64,000 bases of DNA from Thiomicrorhabdus sp. Kp2 (GCF_000478585.1 NZ_ARWI01000001.1:124001-188000), one strand, 5' to 3'; positions 18,809 through 27,762 are shown, counted from the stretch's first letter. Numbers and translations: made by a program. Notes: a model not told the origin generated them from the sequence alone.

Positions 18809-19792
18809 ATGTCAACGACTTTAGAGCAGGTTGAAAAAACCGCCCAGTTAAGTAAAAACAATCAGATGAGCTTGATGATATTTCAGGTTCAATTTCCAAA
18901 GGAAAATTATCAACCACCTTATTATGGAATGAATGTTTTTAAGGTGCGTGAGGTGTTAGAGGCTAGAGCGTATGATGTCTCTGAGATGCCCGATGCAAAT
19001 AGCTTAATTGAAGGCATGATTGAGTTACGTGGTGTTTACCTGCCCGTTATCGACTTACCTAAGTGGATGGGGTTTGAAATGACAGAAGAGGAACGAGAAA
19101 AATCGATTATTATCGTTTCTGATTTCAGTCATAACTTTGTTGGTTTGCGCGTCTCATATATTCATGGGGTAGAAGAGAAGAACTGGTCAGATATTCACCC
19201 TGCGGGTAACTACAATGTGAACGTCAATACTAATCAAATAGTTAATCATACCTATTTACAGAACAGTGATACCTTATGCTTTATTCTGGATATCGAAAAG
19301 TTACTGATTGAAGCGATGCCAACCATGGCTGAGAAAATTTTTGCATCAGCAAAAGATGTTAATAAAGTTGAACACAAGTTCATTGATGAGATTTATCAAA
19401 AAACCATTTTATTTGCTGAGGATAGCAAATCCATTCAAAAATATATGGGAATGGTTTTTGATCAGTTAGGTTTAAAGTATAAGGGGTTTGATAACGGTCG
19501 TTTACTACTTGACTATATTGCCAGCAAAGACTCTCTTGATGATATTGCTATGGTTTTTACCGATTTAGAAATGCCTGTTGCTTCTGGTCATACTGTTATT
19601 CGTGAATTAAGAGAAAACCCAAGAACCAAAAATATGCCCGTTATTGTTCATACCTCTATGACAAGTGATAATAATAACCGTGAAGTCTTAGCGATGGGGG
19701 CCAATTATTTTATTGGTAAGGTTGATACCGATTTAATTGTAGAGACAATTATTAAAGTAGAGCGTGATTTTACTGAATGGGTAAAACAATAA
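18809..19792 (+). CDS. cheV: Chemotaxis protein CheV (CheW-receiver fusion)
   Basis: Couples chemoreceptors to CheA and adapts by phosphorylation. The 327-residue protein has a CheW-like domain (about residues 20-165, IEGMIELRGVYLPVIDL) followed by a response-regulator receiver domain (about 198-325): acidic residues in LFAEDS, phosphoacceptor Asp252 (FTDLEMP), Thr in HTSMTS and Lys in FIGKVD. It stands alone with its own terminator and no other chemotaxis gene near it, as is common for cheV. Confidence 0.9.
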   Translation: MSTTLEQVEKTAQLSKNNQMSLMIFQVQFPKENYQPPYYGMNVFKVREVLEARAYDVSEMPDANSLIEGMIELRGVYLPVIDLPKWMGFEMTEEEREKSIIIVSDFSHNFVGLRVSYIHGVEEKNWSDIHPAGNYNVNVNTNQIVNHTYLQNSDTLCFILDIEKLLIEAMPTMAEKIFASAKDVNKVEHKFIDEIYQKTILFAEDSKSIQKYMGMVFDQLGLKYKGFDNGRLLLDYIASKDSLDDIAMVFTDLEMPVASGHTVIRELRENPRTKNMPVIVHTSMTSDNNNREVLAMGANYFIGKVDTDLIVETIIKVERDFTEWVKQ

Positions 19793-19866
19793 TATTATCA
19801 ATAGTGTTTTTCTCGTCTAACTAATTTACGCTTAGATGAGAAAGTGCCAAATAAATGATAGGCACA

Positions 19867-19897
19867 AAAAAAGGCGCATGATCAGTGCGCCTTTTTT
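19867..19897. terminator. Bidirectional terminator between cheV and rpmJ
   Basis: Twelve-base stem (19867-19878 with 19886-19897), A run on the left, T run on the right, 7-base loop. It can end the convergent cheV and L36 transcripts. Confidence 0.9.
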
Positions 19898-19916
19898 GTT
19901 GTGGTAACTCTAAATA

Positions 19917-20042
19917 TTAACGCTGACGCGCTTTGAATTTAGGGTTAGTTTTACAAATAACGTAAACTTTGCCACGACGTTTTACAACTTGACAGTCTTT
20001 ATGACGTGTTTTAGCTGATTTCAAAGAAGATAAAATTTTCAT
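19917..20042 (-). CDS. rpmJ: 50S ribosomal protein L36, zinc-ligand-less (C-minus) form
   Basis: A 41-residue protein beginning [20 protein letters not shown] and ending [10 protein letters not shown], clearly the YkgO-like type B L36. The zinc-ribbon form has a Cys-x2-Cys...Cys...His set; here only Cys17 and Cys30 remain, so zinc binding is very unlikely. Such forms usually replace the zinc protein when zinc is scarce and are Zur-repressed, though I could not see a Zur box upstream. A GGA precedes the start at a suitable distance. Confidence 0.9.
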   Translation of the reverse strand: MKILSSLKSAKTRHKDCQVVKRRGKVYVICKTNPKFKARQR

Positions 20043-20234
20043 CAGATATATCCATTTTAAGTTGCCGAATATTAATAACCAATTCGACTTAAGTTCAAAT
20101 TTGAAGTCGCGGATTATAAAGGCTTAATTTATAAATGTCTAGCTTATCTAACTAAAAACCCTCTTATTTCGTACATTTTGTATTTATACATAGTTAAATC
20201 CCTTGCTTGCTACAGTATATAGTATTCATTAGCG

Positions 20235-20240
20235 TATAAT
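20235..20240 (+). promoter_or_regulatory. Candidate -10 box for the YoaA-like helicase gene
   Basis: Perfect TATAAT about 80 bases before the start codon. No correctly spaced -35 hexamer is obvious. The remaining gap between the L36 gene and this gene (about 280 bases) is A+T-rich with nothing else I recognise. Confidence 0.35.
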
Positions 20241-20321
20241 TTGCAGCATTTACGATAGAGTAATATCTTTCTGTTACCCCCTAAATGGAACACTAAATTA
20301 GGAACCCTGAATTTTTTGGTT

Positions 20322-22262
20322 ATGGATAAGTTGATTAAGAAACAAAGTAAGCCTGTAAAGCTGACGATTGAAGAAGTTTTGGGTGACGATGGAACGCTTT
20401 CAAAATTAGTTGATGGCTATGCAGCGCGACAAGCGCAAATTGATATGGCTCATCAAGTTAATGAACTTATTGAAGAGGAAGATACCTTATTAGCTGAAGC
20501 AGGGACTGGAACAGGTAAAACCTTTGCTTATCTTGTTCCTGCACTGTTATCAGGAAAAAAAATTATTGTTTCAACAGCCACTAAAACACTACAAGAGCAG
20601 CTTGTTCGTAAAGATTTGCCCATACTCTTTAAAGCCTGCAATGTTCCTGGCAAAGCCAGGTTATTAAAGGGGCGGGATAATTATGTTTGTCCTCAACGAT
20701 TAGAGTTGACTGAGACAGTGGAGCAGCACAGTCGTCAGGATTGGAAAAAGCTTTCTGAAATCAGAAGTTGGGTTGACAACAAAACCCTGACGGGAGACAA
20801 GGCGGAGCTTGAGTCAGTAACTGAAAGTGATCCTATTTGGCGAAAGGTTTGCGCTAGAATGGAATTTTGTCAAGCTACAGAATGCCATCAAGACTCAGGT
20901 TGTTTTTATCCTGTCGTGAAACAAAAAGCAACTGAAGCGCAGGTGTTGGTGGTAAATCATCATCTGTTTTGTGCTGACTTATCGCTTAGAGAGCAAGGCT
21001 TTGGTGAGTTATTGCCAGATGCCGATGTGTATATTTTCGATGAGGCTCATCAGCTACCTGATATTGCGGCTCAGTTTTTGGGGTTTTCAATTTCACGGGG
21101 TCAGCTTGAAGAGCTAGCAAGAGATATTAAACAAGCGCAAAAGCTAGAAGCACCTGAAAATAAAAAAATTTACGATTATGCGGCTCTCTTAGAAGAACAA
21201 ATAAAACTCATTAATGATGCCCTGGGAAAATGGGAAAAACGTTGGACTTGGAATCAGTTAAATGATGAGAAGGTTTTTCAAGTCGCCATAAAACGCTTTA
21301 TGGACTCCTTGAAAATTACCATTGATGAGTTAAAACAAGTTGTTGAACGTGGTAAGCAGCTGACGGCGGTTCATAAAAGAAGCCAAGATTTGTTAGCACA
21401 AACTAAAGATTGGTTAACGAGTCAGTCAGAGAATAAGATTCGCTGGATAGAGTCCTCTCAGGCTCGTTTTAAATTTAACATGACCCCTTTAAGTGTCGCA
21501 GCACCATTTTCTCGTCAAAGAGAGAGTATTGGTGGCGCTTGGTTGTTTACCTCCGCGACTTTGAGTGTGGCAAATAATTTTGACTATTTTGCTAAGCGTT
21601 TAGGGTTAAGTGATGCTAAAACAAGCTGTTGGTCAAGTCCATTTGATTATCAAAAACAGGGTTTGGTATATCATCCTATTGGTTTACCAGAACCAAGAAG
21701 TTCAGAGTACACCAAGGTGCTTTTGCGAGCCGCTTGGCCGCTATTAAAAGCAAGTCGTGGCTGTGCCTTTATGCTGTTTACCAGTCATAAGGCAATGCAA
21801 GAGGCAAAAGCGATTTTAGAGAGTCATTGGGATGGCAAGTTATTAGTGCAGGGGGATTTACCTAAATTAACGCTTTTGCAACGTTTTAAAGAGTCGGAAA
21901 ACGCGATCTTGCTAGGTACAAGTAGTTTTTGGGAAGGTGTGGATGTCAAAGGGGATGCGCTAAAATTAGTCATTATAGATCGTATTCCATTTGCACCTCC
22001 AGATGACCCGATTGTACAAGCGAGAGAGGCTTTTTTGAAAGAGAAAGGATTAAACGTCTTTGTTAACTTTCAACTTCCTGAGGCGGTTATCGCGATGAAG
22101 CAAGGCTCTGGTCGTTTAATTAGAGATATTGAAGATTCTGGTGTGTTAATGCTGTGTGATCCACGGTTATCATCAAAAGGTTATGGAACGACTATACGCA
22201 ATAGCTTACCTGACTTTCCTTGGGTTTATGATGCTGAATCAGCTATAAAAAAACTCTCTTAA
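20322..22262 (+). CDS. yoaA: ATP-dependent DNA helicase, YoaA/DinG family
   Basis: XPD-like 5'-3' superfamily 2 helicase with an iron-sulfur cluster, linked to DNA repair. The 646-residue protein has Walker A AEAGTGTGKT (residues ~58-67), four cysteines in NYVCPQRL and CARMEFCQATECHQDSGC that can hold a 4Fe-4S cluster, the DEAH box (YIFDEAHQLPD), and helicase motif VI QGSGRLIRD. Length and motifs fit YoaA better than the longer DinG. ATG at 20322 is preferred over a TTG two codons upstream. tsaB follows, as yeaZ follows yoaA in E. coli. Confidence 0.9.
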   Translation: MDKLIKKQSKPVKLTIEEVLGDDGTLSKLVDGYAARQAQIDMAHQVNELIEEEDTLLAEAGTGTGKTFAYLVPALLSGKKIIVSTATKTLQEQLVRKDLPILFKACNVPGKARLLKGRDNYVCPQRLELTETVEQHSRQDWKKLSEIRSWVDNKTLTGDKAELESVTESDPIWRKVCARMEFCQATECHQDSGCFYPVVKQKATEAQVLVVNHHLFCADLSLREQGFGELLPDADVYIFDEAHQLPDIAAQFLGFSISRGQLEELARDIKQAQKLEAPENKKIYDYAALLEEQIKLINDALGKWEKRWTWNQLNDEKVFQVAIKRFMDSLKITIDELKQVVERGKQLTAVHKRSQDLLAQTKDWLTSQSENKIRWIESSQARFKFNMTPLSVAAPFSRQRESIGGAWLFTSATLSVANNFDYFAKRLGLSDAKTSCWSSPFDYQKQGLVYHPIGLPEPRSSEYTKVLLRAAWPLLKASRGCAFMLFTSHKAMQEAKAILESHWDGKLLVQGDLPKLTLLQRFKESENAILLGTSSFWEGVDVKGDALKLVIIDRIPFAPPDDPIVQAREAFLKEKGLNVFVNFQLPEAVIAMKQGSGRLIRDIEDSGVLMLCDPRLSSKGYGTTIRNSLPDFPWVYDAESAIKKLS

Positions 22263-22404
22263 ATTGACCTTGATTTACAAGGTTTAACCGCTATTTGTCG
22301 TTTGTCGGTTTTGCGTAACATAAATAGGCTAACAGTATAAAATGTTACAGGGTCAAGCGTTGTGCTCTGTATCAAAATAAAAGAAAGAATAAGGCAGAAC
22401 AAAA

Positions 22405-23133
22405 ATGTCCAGAATACAATTACCTTCGGTTCTAGCCGTCGAAACCTCTACACAAGCCTGCTCAGTAGCTCTCATTTATCTTAATAAAGAATATGTGCGT
22501 CACGAGTTATTGCCTCAAAAGCATGCTCATAGGGTGCTTGAAATGATTGATGAAGTGATGCAAGAGGCGGGGATTGATCATCAAGAAATTGACTTATTGG
22601 CTTATGGTGAAGGGCCAGGTGCTTTTACAGGGGTGCGTATAGCCTCTGGAGTAATTCAAGGTCTTGCTTTAGGTTGGGATAAGCCTGTTTTACCTGTTTC
22701 ATCTTTGTTAGCAATGGCAGAAAATGTTTTCTCAAATTACTCTGATACAAAGGATATCAAATGGTGTTCATTATTGGATGCACGAATGAGTGAGGTCTAC
22801 CTCTTACAAGGTGACTTTACCGCTAAAACCAAGACAATCAATGCAATAAAACCGATTTTAATATCACCTAAAGAGGTCGTGAATTATTTACCTCAAAAAG
22901 AGCCTTGTATTGGTGTAGGGGATATAGAGGGGGAATATCCAGAAATATCAAATCTATTTAACCTATGGTATTCCAAACTTCCTGAAGCGATTTCTATCGC
23001 CAGAATGGCACAAAATAGGTTTGTTGAAGGCAAAACATTGTTACAAGAAATTCCTAACCCTATCTATTTAAGAAATCATATTGCAGATACAATTGAAGAG
23101 CGCAAAATGAAGGCACAATTAAAGCAATCCTAA
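22405..23133 (+). CDS. tsaB: tRNA threonylcarbamoyladenosine biosynthesis protein TsaB
   Basis: Scaffold partner of TsaD in the t6A37 tRNA modification complex. The 242-residue protein opens with the ASKHA-fold motif VLAVETSTQACSVAL and contains GEGPGAFTGVRIASGVIQGLALGW, both typical. It follows the yoaA-like gene after 142 bases, a pairing also seen in E. coli, with AAGG as ribosome-binding site. Confidence 0.93.
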   Translation: MSRIQLPSVLAVETSTQACSVALIYLNKEYVRHELLPQKHAHRVLEMIDEVMQEAGIDHQEIDLLAYGEGPGAFTGVRIASGVIQGLALGWDKPVLPVSSLLAMAENVFSNYSDTKDIKWCSLLDARMSEVYLLQGDFTAKTKTINAIKPILISPKEVVNYLPQKEPCIGVGDIEGEYPEISNLFNLWYSKLPEAISIARMAQNRFVEGKTLLQEIPNPIYLRNHIADTIEERKMKAQLKQS

Positions 23134-23197
23134 AGAGAAACTGCTATTTTTAATCAATAGTTTTAAGTTTACAGAAATGCTTAAAAATTAAGCAGAG

Positions 23198-23320
23198 ATG
23201 AAAAAGTGTAAGACTTTATTGATGTTTTTTAAGTTAATATTTTATTACACACATGTTTATCCACAGTTAATGTGCATAACCTCTTTAGAAAAGTGGTCAA
23301 ATGTCGAGGTAATAAAATGA
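23198..23320 (+). CDS. Possible 40-residue ORF before the universal stress gene
   Basis: Starts MKKCKTLLMFFKLIFYYTHV and ends in an ATGA overlap with the next start codon, which suggests translational coupling. It also spans two DnaA boxes, so the stretch may instead be purely regulatory. No homology recognised and only weak ribosome-binding sequence. Confidence 0.2.
   Translation: MKKCKTLLMFFKLIFYYTHVYPQLMCITSLEKWSNVEVIK
23257..23279. promoter_or_regulatory. Two inverted consensus DnaA boxes
   Basis: TTATCCACA (23257-23265, plus strand) and TTATGCACA read on the minus strand (23271-23279) face each other across 5 bases, both exact matches to TTATNCACA. They lie 38-60 bases before the universal stress protein start, in an A+T-rich stretch. 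They could let DnaA control this gene or act as a DnaA-titrating site. Confidence 0.65.
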
Positions 23321-23775
23321 AAAATAATAGTTATAAACGGATTTTAGTGGCTGTAGATTTTTCTGAAAACAGTGAAATAGCCATTAATAAAGCGCTACAA
23401 ATAGCCAGATTAAGTGATGCAGAATTGCATTTAGTTCATTTTGTAGAAGTTCCAATTTATCCAGTGCTTGAAGACATTGCTGTGATGGGAATTCCTGGGT
23501 TGTGGGATGAAAGTATCACAAAAGATATGTTAGAAGCTTCTTCCAAGAAACTAAGTCAATTGGCTACAAAATTTAAAATTAGCCAATTTGAGAGTATGGC
23601 AGGTATTGCTGAAAATGATATTGTGGATTATGCAGAACGAAAAAAGTGCGATTTGGTTGTGATGGGGGCTCATGGTCTTTCTGGAATTAAACGTTTGATT
23701 GGTTCAACGACCAATGCCGTTATTAATCATGCAAATTGTGATGTATTGGCTGTACGAATTCATTCAGAAAAGTAA
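23317..23775 (+). CDS. Universal stress protein, UspA family
   Basis: Small cytoplasmic stress protein (152 residues) with the Usp Rossmann-like fold: RILVAVDFSENSE at the N-terminus and the ATP-binding signature G-x2-G-x9-G-S (MGAHGLSGIKRLIGSTT) near the C-terminus, which suggests an ATP-binding member. The ATG at 23317 follows GAGGT; an earlier start would include an unlikely cationic leader. DnaA boxes upstream hint at growth- or replication-linked control. Confidence 0.9.
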   Translation: MKNNSYKRILVAVDFSENSEIAINKALQIARLSDAELHLVHFVEVPIYPVLEDIAVMGIPGLWDESITKDMLEASSKKLSQLATKFKISQFESMAGIAENDIVDYAERKKCDLVVMGAHGLSGIKRLIGSTTNAVINHANCDVLAVRIHSEK

Positions 23776-23801
23776 ATTTAAAGCGTAAAGGTAATTGTAC
23801 A

Positions 23802-24656
23802 GTGAGTGATGTGAGTAGGAAATTTAAAGTTACTATTGCAAGTTTGTTATTTCTGATTTCAAATTTTGTGTCAGCAAATAACTTTCATTTGGGCGAAACG
23901 ATTTTTGTGTCTTATCCCGCGGCTAACATTAAAGATGATGCCTTTATTGTTGGAAAAATTAATAAAATTATGCCAAATGGGGATTATCAGATTGCGGTAC
24001 TTGATTATGTAGAAGGCCATGATTACGGTGTTTCGTGTGTTCCCATGGTGAAAAAAGAGGGCGCAGAATCAGGGGGCTCTGATCTTAACCAGGTTTGGGA
24101 TTTGTGGACAGACACAACAAAATTAGAAAAAGAAAAGTTAGATTATGTTGTTGCAAAAAAAGATGTATTGCAACTGGGTCATGGTAAAACCTATTTTATA
24201 GAACGAAATAATCTTTATATTGTATTTGGGCGATGGAAATCAGATGCACCTATGTTAAGCGCCGCACGCATTGAACAAGCCGAAAAACAAGCTAAAGCAA
24301 ATGGTTTAGCCGATATGATTCCAGCTTTTGAGCTAGCGAAGTTACAACGAAACAGTTTTTATGGCGATTATGGTCGACCATTAATGGCGTTTGAAACGAT
24401 TGCTCCACTTGTTAATGCGTTGCAAACGGTAGATAAACTCCTTGCAGAAGATCATGTTCTAAAGAAACACTGGTTTGCAAAAAATCGAAACTGGAAGGTT
24501 TTATCAAAAAATACAAGAATGTACTTTTTAGTTCAAGCGATAGATAAAATTGTTGAAGATGCCAAAAATCAAGTATACGAAGAGGGTTTGGAAAACGCTG
24601 CTCCAAAGGACTTAGAGCAGCTTAATCATTATTTAAAGGTTCTTTCCAGAAAATGA
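23802..24656 (+). CDS. Exported protein of unknown function
   Basis: A 284-residue protein with a signal peptide (about residues 8-25, ending VSANNF) and no motif I recognise. The mature part has a beta-rich N-terminal half, including AIVLDYVEGHDYGVSC-like strands, and a helical C-terminal half with many Lys and Glu. Probably periplasmic. It starts with GTG 26 bases after the universal stress gene and could share its transcript; another GTG three codons in is possible. It converges on a small cytochrome gene. Confidence 0.6.
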   Translation: MSDVSRKFKVTIASLLFLISNFVSANNFHLGETIFVSYPAANIKDDAFIVGKINKIMPNGDYQIAVLDYVEGHDYGVSCVPMVKKEGAESGGSDLNQVWDLWTDTTKLEKEKLDYVVAKKDVLQLGHGKTYFIERNNLYIVFGRWKSDAPMLSAARIEQAEKQAKANGLADMIPAFELAKLQRNSFYGDYGRPLMAFETIAPLVNALQTVDKLLAEDHVLKKHWFAKNRNWKVLSKNTRMYFLVQAIDKIVEDAKNQVYEEGLENAAPKDLEQLNHYLKVLSRK

Positions 24657-24721
24657 GTTCTAATTAGTGCTGATTTTTAAAACTTAAATTTTCTAAGGTT
24701 TATATTTATTCAAATTTAAAT

Positions 24722-25030
24722 TTATTTTGAATGATGATAGTAGGTTTCATTGAGGTAGTCGGCAAGTTGTTCCACCTCATCTTCAAACATTCCAGTATTA
24801 AGGTTTTCATTACAAAAAGTAACCGCTTTTACTAGTTTAGGGTAAGAGTCTGTTTTGTTTGGATCGTAAGGCTTGCCAGCATGGCATTTCATGCAGTTTG
24901 CCGATTCATGTAAGGCCTTGCCTGGGTGTTCAGAAGCGTAAGCCATTTCAAAAAAAGACGTAAGCCCTAGCGCGGTAACGGATAAAAATTTTGCTATGTT
25001 CATTGGATTGTATAAATTATATGTATTCAT
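24722..25030 (-). CDS. Small monohaem cytochrome c (class I-like, periplasmic)
   Basis: A 102-residue exported protein with a signal peptide (roughly to residue 32, MAYASEHPG) and one haem-binding site CMKCH. After it come a Cys in VTFCNENLNTGMFEDEVEQLADYLNETYY, a pattern also seen in SHP/DHC-like small cytochromes where an Asn or Met ligates the haem. A role in electron transfer is likely but the partner is unknown. An internal ATG at 25003 could also be the start. Confidence 0.75.
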   Translation of the reverse strand: MNTYNLYNPMNIAKFLSVTALGLTSFFEMAYASEHPGKALHESANCMKCHAGKPYDPNKTDSYPKLVKAVTFCNENLNTGMFEDEVEQLADYLNETYYHHSK

Positions 25031-25215
25031 AGTTGTAGCCCCGTTGTTAAAAGATTCTTTTCATTCATTTTAATGAATTTTTTGTACAGTACAATCAAAA
25101 AAATAGATGTGGGTTAAAAAGAAATTGATAATAAAAAACAACAGATTAGATCGACAGCGCATAAAATAAAGATCCCTAAAACAATTGATTTTAAAATATA
25201 AAATAAAGAGAAGAT

Positions 25216-26937
25216 ATGAGTGAATTAACTTACATTAAAGGCAAGGATGCTTGTTTAGAGAATTCAATAGCAAATATGCAAGCCACGCTGCATAAAATGG
25301 GCTTTGAAATTAAAGAAGCCTCTTGGCTAAATCCTGTAACAAATGTGTTTTCACTCCATATCCTTGATAAACGTTGCCCAGGACTCTTTACTAATGGTAA
25401 GGGAACGAGTAGAAAGTCAACCTTAGCCAGTGCATTAGGAGAGTTTTTAGAACGTCTTTCTACTAATTACTTTTTTTCTGATTATTGGTTAGAAAATCCA
25501 CAGAATGCAAGTAACCAGGCCTGGTTATATTATCCTGATGAAAAGCGCTTTACAGAACATAATATAAAAGAGTGTTTAACACCTGAATTATGGTCATTTT
25601 ATGATAGTACTAATGAATTAGGATTTAATGAATTACTCAGTTTTAACGACTCTCAAGAGAGTGTAGGAGCCATTAGGCTTGTGAACGCTCATACGGGTGA
25701 AAATGTGTATTTTCCAATGAATTTGTTGAGTAATTTATATGCGAGTAATGGCCTTTCAGCGGGAAATACAGCCTTAGAAGCACAAGTTCAGGGTTTGTCT
25801 GAAATTTTTGAACGCTGGGTGAAAAATAAAATATTAAGAGAAAATCTTTGTTTACCAGAAATTCCTAATGAAATTGTAAAGACATTTCCTGCTGTTGTTG
25901 AGGCGGTTAAAGCGTTGGAAGAGGCTGGGATTGAGGTTTCAATGCGTGATGCTTCATTGGGCGGGCTTTTCCCTGTGATTAATGTGACACTTTTTGAGCA
26001 AAAAACAGGGTTTTGTTTTGCTTCTTTTGGTGCTCACCCTATCTTTGAAGTGGCCTTAGAGAGAACTTTAACAGAATCATTACAAGGTAGGCATTTAGAT
26101 AATCTCGATGGATTTCAAATGCCTGTCTTTGATGAATTTGCGGTTGCTGAAGATGAAAATATAGAAAATCATTTTATTGATTCAAGTGGCTTAATCCATG
26201 CTAATTTTATTTCAAAAAATTACGATTTTGAATTTGTTAATTGGGATTTTTCAGAGGATACTAAATCTCAATGGGATCGTTTGTGTGAACTTGTTAAGTC
26301 GCAAGGAACGGAGGTTTTTGTAGCAAACTATAATCATTGCGGCTTTGAAACTTGTCGAATTGTTGTTCCTGGTATGTCAGAAGTTTATCCCACTGAAGAA
26401 CTAATAGAAAGCAACCAAAATGTGGGCAGGCTGTTAAGAGAAGCGTTGCTTGAATTGCCAATTTCTCAAGATTATATTGGGTTAGTTGAATTAATTGATG
26501 CATTAGGGTTAAGCGATCATCAGGGTGTGGCTTCTTTGATAGGATTGATGCCCGATCCAGGTACTTTCTGGGCTGAGGTAAAAGTAGTTGAATTGAAGTT
26601 TTGGGCACTTTTAGCCGCTCAAGAAGTTGAGGAGGCTTTTGAAGTCGTTCAAGATGTTGTTTACTATGTTAATCCCAATAGCCAGTGGATATTGAAATAC
26701 AACGCCTTAAAATTCTCATTGGAAATGTTATTGCAAGATTGTGTTGATAAGAGTTCTACCGAATTACTTTTTGGTAAGGAGCTAAGTGACCAGGCCTGGT
26801 TGTTTATTGCAGGGAACTTGGTCTTCGATAATCAAAAGCTAGGGACTGAAATATTTACAACCAGCCATAGACACCAAGCTTTATTAGAAATTTACGCCCA
26901 AGCACAGGCTAATAAATTGGCTTTAAATGGATGGTAA
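25216..26937 (+). CDS. ycaO: YcaO-domain protein (YcaO family, E. coli YcaO type)
   Basis: YcaO proteins are ATP-dependent cyclodehydratases or kinases; the E. coli protein promotes beta-methylthiolation of ribosomal protein S12 with RimO. The 573-residue length and the YcaO signatures (KGTSRKSTLASALGEFLERLSTNYF, then SNGLSAGNTALEAQVQGLSEIFERW) match that long type with its C-terminal TPR-like extension. It has an AAGAGAAG ribosome-binding site and stands alone. Two exact copies of the dispersed palindrome lie inside, both read as x-Gln-Ala-Trp-Leu (residues 100-104 and 525-529). Confidence 0.88.
   Translation: MSELTYIKGKDACLENSIANMQATLHKMGFEIKEASWLNPVTNVFSLHILDKRCPGLFTNGKGTSRKSTLASALGEFLERLSTNYFFSDYWLENPQNASNQAWLYYPDEKRFTEHNIKECLTPELWSFYDSTNELGFNELLSFNDSQESVGAIRLVNAHTGENVYFPMNLLSNLYASNGLSAGNTALEAQVQGLSEIFERWVKNKILRENLCLPEIPNEIVKTFPAVVEAVKALEEAGIEVSMRDASLGGLFPVINVTLFEQKTGFCFASFGAHPIFEVALERTLTESLQGRHLDNLDGFQMPVFDEFAVAEDENIENHFIDSSGLIHANFISKNYDFEFVNWDFSEDTKSQWDRLCELVKSQGTEVFVANYNHCGFETCRIVVPGMSEVYPTEELIESNQNVGRLLREALLELPISQDYIGLVELIDALGLSDHQGVASLIGLMPDPGTFWAEVKVVELKFWALLAAQEVEEAFEVVQDVVYYVNPNSQWILKYNALKFSLEMLLQDCVDKSSTELLFGKELSDQAWLFIAGNLVFDNQKLGTEIFTTSHRHQALLEIYAQAQANKLALNGW
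25512..25527. repeat. ACCAGGCCTGGT palindrome, 16 bp, inside ycaO
   Basis: TAACCAGGCCTGGTTA, a perfect 16-bp dyad, read as Asn100-Gln-Ala-Trp103. It is the only exact copy inside a gene whose symmetry extends beyond 12 bp. Confidence 0.85.
26789..26800. repeat. Exact ACCAGGCCTGGT palindrome inside ycaO (second copy)
   Basis: Read as Asp525-Gln-Ala-Trp528 near the C-terminus. The dyad ends at the 12-bp core. Confidence 0.85.
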
Positions 26938-26971
26938 TAGAGTAATAGGCTTTTATGTATAAAGGGTCTAT

Positions 26972-27003
26972 AAAAAAGCGCATTTGATCGAATGCGCTTT
27001 TTT
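26972..27003. terminator. Bidirectional terminator between ycaO and the DUF481 gene
   Basis: Thirteen-base stem (26972-26984 with 26991-27003) with A and T runs and a 6-base loop, serving both convergent genes. Confidence 0.9.
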
Positions 27004-27027
27004 GTTATTTATGGTTAATACTCTAAA

Positions 27028-27762
27028 TTAAAAATCATAAATTAACGTTAATATGGTTTGAGTATCCGTTTTTTTCGTGCCTGTGGCAGGGTTGTCGTTA
27101 TGACGGTATTTATAGGTTGCTTTTAAGTTCATCTTTTCGGCGACTTTAACTTTGAAGCCCGTATTACTCTCTAATTTAGTATTGTTTTCTCCAGAAGTAA
27201 TGGCGAAATCTTGAGTAAATTTAACCTGCTCATTAATCTTATGGCTAAAATCCAGTTTGGCAATTCCAACCGTTTGAGAATCTGATTTAACACCATCTGT
27301 TACGTAATCAGTGTTCTGATAACCTAAACCTAATTCACCATTAAGTAGGGTGGCTTCTGTTTTATACAGTGTTTTACCTAGACCTAATGAAAATGTACTG
27401 TCTAATTCAATGTCAGAAAATTCATTCTTTTCAAAACGACCACCAACAAAACTGTAGTAACTTTTGTCCGCTGAATAGTAACGATTTCCTTGCAAGTCTA
27501 TAAGGTAACGTTCTTCAGTTTGTGTACCGTTTTCAGACTTGTAATTTGCTTCAATTAACGATTTTAAAGTGTATCTTTCTTGCGTGTATTTAAGTTTTAA
27601 AGCACCATAAAAAGAGGTGTTGACGGTATTGCCTGTGCTGTCGCTGAAACCAAGTTCTCCAGAGCCTGAAAGCCCATTTTTATCATCAGCATGGGCTTGG
27701 GGGTTTATGGATAATGCGATGATGCCTAAGGTAAATAGTGATTTTATTGTTGTGTTTCTCAT
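27028..27762 (-). CDS. DUF481-family outer-membrane protein
   Basis: A 244-residue protein with a signal peptide (about residues 1-25, cleavage near AHA-DD), then amphipathic beta strands rich in Tyr and Thr, ending in Phe (LTLIYDF) as expected for an outer-membrane barrel. The layout (SGSGELGFSDSTGNT, FVGGRFEKNEFSDIELDSTFSLGLG) matches DUF481 (YdiY-like) proteins, often salt-induced and of unknown function. It is a single gene, converging on ycaO. Confidence 0.8.
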   Translation of the reverse strand: MRNTTIKSLFTLGIIALSINPQAHADDKNGLSGSGELGFSDSTGNTVNTSFYGALKLKYTQERYTLKSLIEANYKSENGTQTEERYLIDLQGNRYYSADKSYYSFVGGRFEKNEFSDIELDSTFSLGLGKTLYKTEATLLNGELGLGYQNTDYVTDGVKSDSQTVGIAKLDFSHKINEQVKFTQDFAITSGENNTKLESNTGFKVKVAEKMNLKATYKYRHNDNPATGTKKTDTQTILTLIYDF

